Below are positions 36,080-44,308 of a stretch of 64,000 nt of DNA, piece after piece. Origin of the DNA: an uncultured Desulfobacterales bacterium (lineage in GTDB: Bacteria; Desulfobacterota; Desulfobulbia; Desulfobulbales; Desulfocapsaceae). The DNA lies in assembly GCA_937915545.1 (NCBI GenBank), contig CALGIJ010000017.1, forward strand, positions 116,298 through 180,297, written 5' to 3'. Under the pieces are notes generated by a model. That model was not told where the DNA came from. It saw only the letters and a program-made list of their open reading frames with translations, and searched no databases. Within the stretch, counting starts at the first letter, position 1, and every line of letters starts with the position of its first letter. Made by a program: the position numbers and the translations under genes.

Positions 36080-37909
36080 TCAGTCGGTAAGGATGAGGTG
36101 GTCCATGATATATTTTCGCCTGGCCGGCGTATTCTTGCCCATATAGAACGATAGCACCTGATTGACTTCGCTGAGGGAATCGAGGGTGACGCTCTTCAGG
36201 CGGATGTCCGGCCCGATAAACTGCTTGAACTCTTTCGGGGAGATCTCCCCCAGCCCCTTGAAGCGCGTGGTCTCGACGTTGCCGCCCTTGCCGGCAGACA
36301 GTCTCTCGGTGGCCTGCTGCCTCTCCCGCTCCGAATAGCAGTAGACCGTTTCCGCCTTGTTGCGAACGCGGAAGATCGGTGTCTCGAGGATATAGATATG
36401 GCCAAGCTTGACCAGAGGCTCGAAATAGTGGAGGAAAAAGGTCAGCAACAGGTTGCGGATATGCAGGCCGTCGACGTCGGCATCGGTGGCGAGGATAACC
36501 TTGTCGTAACGCAAATCGCTGATCGACTCCTCGATATTGAGCGCCCGCATCAAGGCGTACATCTCCTCGTTTTTATAGAGGACCGCCATCTTCTGCCCAT
36601 AGACATTGAACGGCTTGCCCTTGAGGGAAAAGACCGCCTGCACCATCGGGTCGCGGGAGGAGACGATGGAACCCGCCGCCGACTGCCCTTCGGTAATGAA
36701 AACCATGTTCTCCCGTCCGGGCGACGACGGTTTATCCTTGCTGGGATGATACTTGCAGTCCTTGAGCTGGTCGATCTTGAAGGCTACTTTCTTGGCGTTG
36801 GCGCGAGCCTCGGAACGCACGCTCTGCAGTTCCTTGCGCACATCCTCGTTGCGCAGAATCTTCTCGATGAGGATCTGCGCCGACTCGGTGTCCTTGTAAA
36901 GGGCGCTGGACACGGCGTCGCGGACTTTGCTGACGATCCACGAGCGAATCTCGGTATTGCCAAGCTTGTTCTTGGTCTGCGACTCGAAGACCGGGTCTTT
37001 GATCTTGATCGCCAGGGTGCCGACAATGCCATCGCGGACGTCGGTGTTGATAAATTTCTTCCCCGAAAACTCGTTGATCCCCTTGAGAATCCCCTCGCGG
37101 AAAGCGGACAGGTGGGTCCCACCCTCACTGGTATAGGTGCCGTTGACGAAGGTGTAATAGCAATCACTGAAGGTATCGGTGTGGGAAAAAGCGAACTCCA
37201 GCGTGGCGTCACGGTAGTAGATGGGGCGGTAGAGCTGCGCCCCGCCCAGTTCCTTGTCAAGCAGGTCGAGCAGGCCGTTGGCGGAGTAGAAGACCTTGCG
37301 GTCGAAGTAAATCTTCAGCCCGGCGTTGAGATAGGCGTAGCGCCACAGCCGCTTCTCGACGAAGTTGGGGTCAAAGGCAAAGCCGGGGAACATCTTCTCG
37401 GAAGGCAGAAACTCAATGCAGGTGCCGTTTTTTTCTTCGGTGTCGCCTTCGGTTTTTTCGAGCAGCTTGCCATCGGCAAACCTTGCCGAAGCATATTTCC
37501 CCTCTCTATATGCAGTTACAAGAAAATGTTCGGAAAGAGCATTAACCGCCTTGGTCCCAACGCCGTTCAAGCCGACGGAGAACTGGAAGACTTCGGTATT
37601 GTATTTGGCGCCGGTGTTGATGGTCGAGACGCAATCGACGATCTTGCCGAGCGGAATGCCGCGTCCAAAGTCGCGCACCGTCACCAGGCCCTTGGCGTTG
37701 ATGGAGATATTGATACGCTTGCCGGCGCCCATGATGAACTCGTCGATGGCGTTGTCGACCACCTCCTTGAGGAGGATATAGATGCCATCGTCGGCGTTGG
37801 AGCCGTCTCCGAGCCTACCGATATACATTCCCGGACGCTTGCGGATATGGTCCAGCGAGCTCAGGGTTTTTATCTTGCTTTCGTCGTAAACTGCTGTTGA
37901 AGCGTCCAT
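36080..37909 (-). CDS. parE: Type IIA topoisomerase subunit B (ParE/GyrB-like)
   Basis: The 609-residue ATPase subunit has the Bergerat ATP site (EVVDNAIDEF at about 49-58, DFGRGIPLG, GLNGVGTKAVNAL). Its TOPRIM domain has EGQSAAGS and the metal-binding DADVDG near residue 475. It lacks the extra TOPRIM insertion of proteobacterial GyrB, which fits ParE. With ParC it would decatenate chromosomes. The gene is first of the pair. It ends with KYIMDHLILTD, and the ribosome site is unremarkable. Confidence 0.9.
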   Translation of the reverse strand: MDASTAVYDESKIKTLSSLDHIRKRPGMYIGRLGDGSNADDGIYILLKEVVDNAIDEFIMGAGKRINISINAKGLVTVRDFGRGIPLGKIVDCVSTINTGAKYNTEVFQFSVGLNGVGTKAVNALSEHFLVTAYREGKYASARFADGKLLEKTEGDTEEKNGTCIEFLPSEKMFPGFAFDPNFVEKRLWRYAYLNAGLKIYFDRKVFYSANGLLDLLDKELGGAQLYRPIYYRDATLEFAFSHTDTFSDCYYTFVNGTYTSEGGTHLSAFREGILKGINEFSGKKFINTDVRDGIVGTLAIKIKDPVFESQTKNKLGNTEIRSWIVSKVRDAVSSALYKDTESAQILIEKILRNEDVRKELQSVRSEARANAKKVAFKIDQLKDCKYHPSKDKPSSPGRENMVFITEGQSAAGSIVSSRDPMVQAVFSLKGKPFNVYGQKMAVLYKNEEMYALMRALNIEESISDLRYDKVILATDADVDGLHIRNLLLTFFLHYFEPLVKLGHIYILETPIFRVRNKAETVYCYSERERQQATERLSAGKGGNVETTRFKGLGEISPKEFKQFIGPDIRLKSVTLDSLSEVNQVLSFYMGKNTPARRKYIMDHLILTD

Positions 37910-38143
37910 AATCTCATTTCTTCAGAAATTGCCGGGATACTGATGCCGCGGCCATCTTATTGCATTTGACGACCAACCGCAAGCCTCGGCGAACCTCCCC
38001 GACCGGCGCCTCACACTGTGATAAGTCCGCCTTCGAGTGATCGCCGCGCCAACCAACCCGGGCTACCGCCCCACGGCACACAGCGGCGCCCCCCCCTCAC
38101 CGGGATCAAGTCCACCCCGCCTCGATCTCGAATGGCGGTTCGA

Positions 38144-38350
38144 TCACATCATCCTGATGCGCTCGCAATCGGGGCAGATCCAGGTCGGGCCATTGCTGAT
38201 GCCCCATTTGTTCTCTTCGAAACACTCCTTGCAGATCATGAACCCACAGGGACAACTCCAGCAGAACACCTGTTCCTTCTTGCAGCAGTGGCAGACGTAG
38301 GCGCCGCTGCGGCGCTTGCGGTAGCCGCCACTCTTGGGCTTCTCGCTCAT
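38144..38350 (-). CDS. Small cysteine-rich zinc-binding protein
   Basis: The 68-residue protein has a basic N-terminus (MSEKPKSGGYRKRRSG) and four cysteine knuckles: CHCC, CSC with PCGF next to it, CKEC and CPDC. This suggests two zinc sites, or possibly a cluster, in a very small protein. I do not recognise a named family. Its ATG overlaps the cutA stop by 4 bp (ATGA), so it is co-translated with cutA. Role may be metal- or nucleic-acid-related; this is a guess. Confidence 0.7.
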   Translation of the reverse strand: MSEKPKSGGYRKRRSGAYVCHCCKKEQVFCWSCPCGFMICKECFEENKWGISNGPTWICPDCERIRMM

Positions 38351-38667
38351 GACGTCTCCCCTTCGACCCACTCGGCATAGGCCTGACCGGCAGCCGCCAC
38401 CTCCTCGCCGAGAATTTCCGGGACCTGATAGGGGTGCTCCTCGCAAAGCAGTTCCTCTATCCTCGTAAAAAGATTTTTCCGGGTTTTCAGGGTAAGCAGG
38501 TACTCCGTGGCGGTGACGGTCTCGCCCTGCCAGCGGTAAACGCTGGTCAGCGGGCCGGAGATCTGGGCACAGGCGACGAGGCGACGCTCGAGGAGCAGCG
38601 AGGCCAGCCGCTCGCCATCCTCCTTGCGCTCGACCGTCGTGGTAACGACGAAAACGGTCTTATTCAT
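38347..38667 (-). CDS. cutA: CutA1-family divalent-ion tolerance protein
   Basis: The 106-residue protein has the trimeric ferredoxin-like CutA fold: VFVVTTTVERKEDGERLA at the start, LVACAQISGPLTSVYRW in the middle and the HPYQVPEI strand near residue 80. E. coli CutA was linked to copper tolerance, though the molecular function is still debated. The start at 38667 fits the family N-terminus. It is divergent from coaX (126 bp). A Cys-rich mini-protein overlaps its stop. Confidence 0.94.
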   Translation of the reverse strand: MNKTVFVVTTTVERKEDGERLASLLLERRLVACAQISGPLTSVYRWQGETVTATEYLLTLKTRKNLFTRIEELLCEEHPYQVPEILGEEVAAAGQAYAEWVEGETS

Positions 38668-38793
38668 AGTGTCTTCTGCTGGTTGAATATGGTATAGAGG
38701 GACTTTCCGAACCCCCTGCCATCCCCGACCGGGGCAGGGTGTGGCGGGGACGATCCGGCCAGGGGGCAACTCCCATATCCTATGAGGTGAACG

Positions 38794-39594
38794 ATGTATC
38801 TCGTCGTCGATATCGGCAACTCCCACACCGTTACGGGAATGTATGATGGTGAGCGGCTCCTCGACCAGTGGCGGCTCAAGTCCGACGCCAAGAGCACCGC
38901 CGACGAACTGGCCATCCGCTACCACAGCTTATTCTCCATGGCCGGAATAGACAAGGGGAAGATTCGCGGCATCGTCATCGCCAGTGTTGTCCCCACCCTG
39001 GAAACGGCCTGGCTGGCCTGCTGCCGCCGCCACTTCGCCACCGAACTCGAGCGCGATATCGTCGTCGTCTCCTACGACCGCCTCAAATCACTGATCAAGG
39101 TGGCGCTCGACAACCCCCAGGAGGTCGGCGCCGACCGCCTCGTCAACGCCATCGCCGCCCATCATCTCAAGCCCTGCAAGCAGATCGTCATCGACTTCGG
39201 CACCGCCATCACCTTCGACTGTGTCACCGAAACCTGCACCTATCTCGGAGGAACCATCCTCCCGGGCATCGCCATCTCCCTCGAGGCCCTGGCGAGCAGG
39301 ACCGCCAAGCTGCCCCATATCGACGTCTCCGAGGCCCCGCCACGGATCATCGGCAAGTCGACGGTCCAGGCCATGAAGAGCGGTATTCTCTACGGCTACG
39401 GGGCGATGATCGACGGTCTGGTGGGCGGCATCAAAAAGGAGATGGCACCGGCTGTCGGGGAAGACTTCCGGGTCGTCGCCACCGGGGGCATGGCGACGCT
39501 GATCGCCCCCTTCTCCTCGTCCATCGACCTTATCGACCCCATGCTGACCCTGACCGGCCTGTCGGTCATCTACCGCAAGACCGTCCTCTCATGA
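38794..39594 (+). CDS. coaX: Type III pantothenate kinase CoaX
   Basis: The 266-residue ASKHA-fold kinase carries out the first step of coenzyme A synthesis. Signature motifs are DIGNSHTVTGMYDG at the N-terminus, GADRLVNAIAAHH at about 107-119, DFGTAITFD at about 131-139, and GGTILPGI. It is insensitive to CoA feedback in characterised members. The ATG has GAGGTG upstream. ldcA overlaps its stop by 4 bp (ATGA). Confidence 0.96.
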   Translation: MYLVVDIGNSHTVTGMYDGERLLDQWRLKSDAKSTADELAIRYHSLFSMAGIDKGKIRGIVIASVVPTLETAWLACCRRHFATELERDIVVVSYDRLKSLIKVALDNPQEVGADRLVNAIAAHHLKPCKQIVIDFGTAITFDCVTETCTYLGGTILPGIAISLEALASRTAKLPHIDVSEAPPRIIGKSTVQAMKSGILYGYGAMIDGLVGGIKKEMAPAVGEDFRVVATGGMATLIAPFSSSIDLIDPMLTLTGLSVIYRKTVLS

Positions 39595-40514
39595 CAGCCC
39601 TGCTCATGCCACGCCCCCTGCGGCCTGGCGACACCATCGGCGTCGCCGCCCCCGCCGGCCGGCCGGCACATCCCGAGCGACTTGCCGCCGGGGTGGCAGC
39701 CCTGCAGGAGATGGGCTATGCCGTTCGCCTGCCCGCCACCCCATGGCCCGGCGAGGACTACCTCGCCGACAGCGACCAACGCCGCGCAGCCGAGCTCCAC
39801 GCCCTCTTCGCCGACGACGAAATCGCGGCAATCATCGCCGTACGTGGTGGTTTTGGCTGCCTGCGCCTGCTCCCCCACCTGGACCTCAACCTTCTTGCCG
39901 CCCACCCCAAGCTGCTGCTAGGCTTTTCCGACGTCTCCATCCTGCTCAACCGCCTCGGCAGCCAGTGCGGCATGCTCTCGCTGCACGGCCCGGTCCTGAC
40001 CAGCCTCGGCAATGCCACGCCTGCCGCCCGGCAACGACTGCAATGCTGTCTGCAAGGGCGCTGGAACGAACCCATCGATCTTGACGACCGCAAGGTGCTG
40101 CGTCGTGGCGACAGCGTCTTCGCCCCCCTTTATGGCGGCAATCTGGCCAGCCTGGTCAGCCTGATCGGCACCCCGTTCGACTTTTCCTGGCAGGGCAAAG
40201 TGATCTTCCTCGAGGAGGTCAACGAACCCCCCTACCGTGTCGACCGCCTGCTCACCCAGCTCTCTTTGGCCGGCAAATTCCGTGGCCTGGCCGGGCTGCT
40301 GCTCGGCGACTTCTCGGGCGTTTACACCTCGGAAGACCCGCGCAACCGGCACTATCTGGACATGGTCCTGGGGCGGGTGGCGGAACTCTGTACCGGGGAG
40401 ACCTACCCCATCTGGGCCAACATCCCCGCTGGCCATCGACACGACAACCAGGCCCTGCCCTTTGCGGCGACAGTGCTCCTCGAGCCGGAAATTCCTCGAC
40501 TTCTTTTCCCGTAA
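39591..40514 (+). CDS. ldcA: Muramoyltetrapeptide (LD-)carboxypeptidase, S66 family
   Basis: The 307-residue serine peptidase family S66 enzyme removes the terminal D-alanine from murein tetrapeptides during recycling. The nucleophile S113 lies in GFSDVS. The glutamate is in FLEEVNEPPYRVDR, and the histidine in AGHRHDN near the end. GDTIGVAAPAG is the typical N-terminus. No signal peptide is visible, which fits a cytoplasmic recycling enzyme. It is translationally coupled to coaX. Confidence 0.94.
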   Translation: MTALLMPRPLRPGDTIGVAAPAGRPAHPERLAAGVAALQEMGYAVRLPATPWPGEDYLADSDQRRAAELHALFADDEIAAIIAVRGGFGCLRLLPHLDLNLLAAHPKLLLGFSDVSILLNRLGSQCGMLSLHGPVLTSLGNATPAARQRLQCCLQGRWNEPIDLDDRKVLRRGDSVFAPLYGGNLASLVSLIGTPFDFSWQGKVIFLEEVNEPPYRVDRLLTQLSLAGKFRGLAGLLLGDFSGVYTSEDPRNRHYLDMVLGRVAELCTGETYPIWANIPAGHRHDNQALPFAATVLLEPEIPRLLFP

Positions 40515-40637
40515 ACGCCGGCGCTTCCCGGGCAACCCATTTGACTTGCCCGGCGATCCATGCTAAAGAACACCATCAGGCAACACGGTGCGCACCTGCC
40601 CTGTACCAACAAAAACAATATGATATAAAGAGGTTAC

Positions 40638-41087
40638 ATGAAAACATTCGCCATACGCATCGCCACCCTCGGCTTGGCCTGCTCCTTCTGGCTGGCACCG
40701 GCCATGGCCGCCGAGTATCTCACCGTCACCTCCGACAAGGCCACCGTCAGAACCGGACCGGGCAAAAATAACCCCACCTCCATGGAGCTCTTTCAGGGCT
40801 ACCCCCTCAAGGTCGTCGACAAGGAGGGTGAGTGGTACAAGGTCAGCGATTTCGAGCAGGACAGCGGCTGGATACACCAAAGTCTGGTCAAGAAATGCGA
40901 CACGGTCATCGTTATTTCCGATAACAGCGTCAACATGCGCGCCGAACCCTCCACATCGGCAGCGGTGGTCGCCGACGTCGAGCGGGGCGTTGTCCTCACC
41001 AAGGTAGGCAGTAAAGAAAAATGGACGCAGGTGCGCCATGGCAGCGGAACCAGCGGCTGGATCTTCAGCCCGCTGCTGTGGCCATAA
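40638..41087 (+). CDS. Periplasmic protein with two bacterial SH3 domains
   Basis: The 149-residue precursor has a Sec signal peptide (to about 24, APAMAA|EYLTV) followed by two SH3b domains. The first is at about 25-80 (VRTGPGKNNPTSMELFQGYPL and DSGWIHQSLV) and the second at about 85-149 (VNMRAEPSTSAAVV and TSGWIFSPLL). Such proteins often bind peptidoglycan. It is the only gene between ldcA and the convergent helicase, and may share murein-related duties with ldcA. It has no catalytic domain. Confidence 0.87.
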   Translation: MKTFAIRIATLGLACSFWLAPAMAAEYLTVTSDKATVRTGPGKNNPTSMELFQGYPLKVVDKEGEWYKVSDFEQDSGWIHQSLVKKCDTVIVISDNSVNMRAEPSTSAAVVADVERGVVLTKVGSKEKWTQVRHGSGTSGWIFSPLLWP

Positions 41088-41111
41088 AAGCATCGTATTG
41101 CAGCCTCGACC

Positions 41112-41156
41112 GCAACCAGACCAGGCCCTGGGCTGGTTGCAGCCACCCCCCTTTTC
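41112..41156 (+). terminator. Possible terminator after the SH3 gene
   Basis: GCAACCAG and CTGGTTGC form an 8 bp perfect stem around a 13 bp loop that itself can pair (AGG/CCT). A weak CTTTTCC tract follows about 10 bp later, so termination is plausible but not certain. Confidence 0.4.
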
Positions 41157-41209
41157 CTTCCGGACCAGGTAGAAGCTCGACCTCGCTCCCCCGGGTCCAT
41201 TGCACACTT

Positions 41210-44152
41210 TCAGCTTCCCCTGGCAGCCATGGCAAGCATGGCCTCGATACGCTTGTCCAGGGCCAGCGGCAGCCGCACCTCGACCTTTTTCTTGTTGGCG
41301 AAGAGCAGGTAGCCGTGTTCGAGGGCATGAAAGAGGAGGTCGCGGGTAATCTCCACATCTTTGCGGCAGTAGTGACGGATGAGATCGATACGCCCTTCCT
41401 TGTACCAACGCAGCGACTGCAGACCATCCGCCGTCTTTTTTACCCCCAGGGTATGTTCGGCGAGCCCGTTCAGGCTGATGCGGTAGCCGAGGGCATTTTG
41501 GACCTCCTCAAGCAGGTCGAGCGTCGGCAGGCGGTTGAGGTCGATGGAAGTGTAGGCGGAAAGCACCAGATTGTCGAAGCGCCGGTTGTTGAAGCCGACG
41601 ACGAGCTCGCTGCCGGCGAGATGCTCGACGAGCCGCTCGGCCTCGTCTTCGAGGTAGGTAAGGAAATCACCCAAGCGCGAGTCGTAGACCACGGCCAGTG
41701 CCAGGCCCATATTATCGGCGCGGTGCCAGCCACCGGCCTCCTCCGCCGAGCGCTGGGTTTCCACATCGAAGACGACGAAATGCTCCGGCAAAGCCGCAAG
41801 GCCACGAGGCGACACGAAAGGCGGGGTTGTAACGTGCATGCGGGGTGCAGGAGGCACGACAGAGAGCGACTGAGCTGGCGCCGCCTCCCTGGCCATCAGC
41901 AGTTCGAGCAGATAGAGGCAGGCCTTTTTGTCTATCGGCCGGTTTCCCGAGCCACAGCGAGGCGAGTGGACACAGGAGGGGCAGCCGTTCTCGCAGGGAC
42001 AGGCCGCCACCGTTTGTCTTGTCTGCAGAAGGAGTTCTTCGATCCTGGCGTAAGCTTCGGCACACAGGCCAACCCCGCCGGGGTAGCCATCATAGATAAA
42101 GATCGTCGCCTGCTCCGTCTGCGCGTGCACCGGGCAGGAGATGCCGCCGATATCGTTGCGGTCGCAGAGCACCAGCAGGGGAAAGAGGGCGATCATGGCA
42201 TGTTCCAGGGCGTGAATTGCCCCCATGAAGTGGTATTTCTCCTTCTCGCAGAGGGAAACAATCTCGGCAGGGATGACAAGCCACAACCCTTCGCTTTCCA
42301 TGGTCTGCTCGGGCATGTCGAGGGGCAGTGTCGCCACCAGCTTCTGGGTGTGGTTGTTGCGCTTCTGGTAGCCGGTGACCCGCTCGGTGACGCGTACGCG
42401 ACCGAAGTGCACCGCAGAAGCAAACGCCCCTTTGGAGCTCTGGGTTGCCAGGATTTCCGTGCGTTTGTCGCTGGTTGGCCGGGTGAAGTAGCTCGGGCTG
42501 TGACGACGGGCGACGATCTCGCCATCGTCGAGTGAGAAGCGTTCCACCACCCAGGTGGTGGCGCGATGCAGGTACACCGCTCCCTGGTGACACTCCTTGA
42601 TAGCCCGGCCGCTGTCGATCTCGCCAATGATCTCGCCGTTCTCACCATCAATGATGACCATCTGACGGCCGGCTCCGCGCAGGCTGACATCGCGCTGCGG
42701 CAAGGTGCGCGAGGCAATCCAGCGCTCGCCATCGGCGGTCCGCAGGAGCAGTTTCTCCTCCTCCAGCCGCTGTACCGCCCAACACCGCCCCTCATCTTCA
42801 AGGAGGGTCTCACCCCGCCACAAGGGCAACTCGGCGGCGGCACATTGCAGGTGCTGTGCCATCACCGTCGGATTGCCGGGGTTGAGCACCGCCGCTTCCG
42901 GCGAGCGGGCGAAAAAATCCTCTGGCATGCGCATGAAGTGCTGGTCGAGGGCGTCCTCCTGGCCGATGAGGACTGTCGCCGAGGGGCGCATGGCCCGCCC
43001 CACCCTGCCGCCCCGCTGCCTGGTAGCCATGATCGAACCGGGATAGCCGACGAGCAGGCAGAGATCGAGGTCGCCGATATCGATACCCAGCTCCAGCGCC
43101 GAAGTCGACACCACCCCGAGCAACTCGCCGCTGAACAGCAGCCTCTCGATATCACGACGTTCCTCCGGGAGAAAACCGGCTCGGTAGGCGCTCAGTCGGC
43201 CCGCCAGAGGGCCAAGGCGCGGCGCGGTCCACATGCTGATCAGCTCGGTCATGCGCCGCGACTGGGTGTAGACGATGGTGCGGAGACCCCGCTTGATCGC
43301 CGCCTCAAGCAGCTGGCTAGCGGCATGAGCGGCGCTGTCCCAGGGATTGAGCAAGAGCATGTGGCGCTCGGCACTGGGGGCTCCCGAAGCGGTGACCACC
43401 TTCACCTCCCTGCCCAGCAATTGGCTGCCAAGCTCGGCGGGGTTGCCGACGGTAGCCGAGAGCAGCACGAAGACCGGCGAACTGCCATAGTGTTCGGCAA
43501 GGCGCTGCAGGCGACGCAGCACCCAGGCCATATGGCTGCCGAAAATGCCGCGATAGCTGTGCACCTCGTCGACCACCACGTAGCGCAGGCGTGCGAAGAA
43601 GTCCTGCCAGCCCTGATGATAGGGGAGCAGCGACAGATGGAGCATCTCGGGATTGGTGAACAACACCCGCGGCGGTTCGTCCTTGATGCGACGCCGCTGG
43701 GCGCTGCCGGTGTCGCCATCGAAAAGGGCGGCGAGGCGCGGATGCCGCTTGCGCTCCACTTCCGGCAGCCGCGCGAAAAGCGTGCATAACCCCTGGTACT
43801 GGTCCTGGGCCAGAGCCTTGAGGGGAAAGAGATAGAGCGAGTGGCCAGGGGATTCGCCGAGCAAGTCGTCGATCACTGGCAGATTATAGATGAGGCTCTT
43901 GCCCGAGGCGGTGGGCGTCGCCACCACCACGTCATGGCCGGCGCGGATGAACTCTATCGCCTCTGCCTGGTGGCTGTAGAGCCGCTCGACACCCCCTTGT
44001 TGAAGAGCGTGCCACAATACCGGGGAAAGCGGCGGCGCGGAACTGCCCAAAGTTGCCGGCAGCGCCGCCGTGGTACGCTGACAGACCACCTGCGGCCCGA
44101 ACTTGCGGGAGTTTTTCAGGGCGTCGAGGTATTCGTCGAGGGTGGCGGACAT
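41210..44152 (-). CDS. MrfA-like DEAD/DEAH helicase fused to MrfB-like DEDDh exonuclease
   Basis: The 980-residue protein begins with an SF2 helicase. Walker A is ATPTASGKS (about 90), DEVH is the Walker B box, SATVGNP is motif III, and QRGGRVGRA is motif VI. The DUF1998-type zinc module follows at about 735-765 (CPCENGCPSCVHSPRC). This layout is that of Bacillus MrfA (YprA) and yeast Hrq1. The C-terminal 190 residues are an RNase H-like exonuclease: D796 and E798 in FDVET, D860 in RRFDN, and H927/D932 in HYCRKD complete DEDDh. In Bacillus, MrfA and MrfB are separate proteins of mitomycin C repair. The start at 44152 was chosen by alignment to MrfA; the frame is open to 44287. Confidence 0.88.
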   Translation of the reverse strand: MSATLDEYLDALKNSRKFGPQVVCQRTTAALPATLGSSAPPLSPVLWHALQQGGVERLYSHQAEAIEFIRAGHDVVVATPTASGKSLIYNLPVIDDLLGESPGHSLYLFPLKALAQDQYQGLCTLFARLPEVERKRHPRLAALFDGDTGSAQRRRIKDEPPRVLFTNPEMLHLSLLPYHQGWQDFFARLRYVVVDEVHSYRGIFGSHMAWVLRRLQRLAEHYGSSPVFVLLSATVGNPAELGSQLLGREVKVVTASGAPSAERHMLLLNPWDSAAHAASQLLEAAIKRGLRTIVYTQSRRMTELISMWTAPRLGPLAGRLSAYRAGFLPEERRDIERLLFSGELLGVVSTSALELGIDIGDLDLCLLVGYPGSIMATRQRGGRVGRAMRPSATVLIGQEDALDQHFMRMPEDFFARSPEAAVLNPGNPTVMAQHLQCAAAELPLWRGETLLEDEGRCWAVQRLEEEKLLLRTADGERWIASRTLPQRDVSLRGAGRQMVIIDGENGEIIGEIDSGRAIKECHQGAVYLHRATTWVVERFSLDDGEIVARRHSPSYFTRPTSDKRTEILATQSSKGAFASAVHFGRVRVTERVTGYQKRNNHTQKLVATLPLDMPEQTMESEGLWLVIPAEIVSLCEKEKYHFMGAIHALEHAMIALFPLLVLCDRNDIGGISCPVHAQTEQATIFIYDGYPGGVGLCAEAYARIEELLLQTRQTVAACPCENGCPSCVHSPRCGSGNRPIDKKACLYLLELLMAREAAPAQSLSVVPPAPRMHVTTPPFVSPRGLAALPEHFVVFDVETQRSAEEAGGWHRADNMGLALAVVYDSRLGDFLTYLEDEAERLVEHLAGSELVVGFNNRRFDNLVLSAYTSIDLNRLPTLDLLEEVQNALGYRISLNGLAEHTLGVKKTADGLQSLRWYKEGRIDLIRHYCRKDVEITRDLLFHALEHGYLLFANKKKVEVRLPLALDKRIEAMLAMAARGS

Positions 44153-44308
44153 CGCGTCGGAAAAGGTGGCGACCGCCGGAGGCGGCGGATAGCTCTTGCC
44201 GGGAGGAGAGAGAACGGATATTTTGCACAGGCCATCGCCCAGCCACCCTGCGGCACGCAGCCGCCGGTCAGGCCGGGGTCTTTTCATCCTTGTCAGCGGG
44301 CAGCTCTC

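Noticed and set aside
36398..37900. Plus-strand ORF of 500 codons over parE
   Set aside because: Antisense to a protein with all GyrB/ParE motifs.
38106..38378. Alternative 90-codon frame across the Cys-rich gene
   Set aside because: The overlapping frame at 38144-38350 has regular CxxC spacing and an ATGA overlap with cutA.
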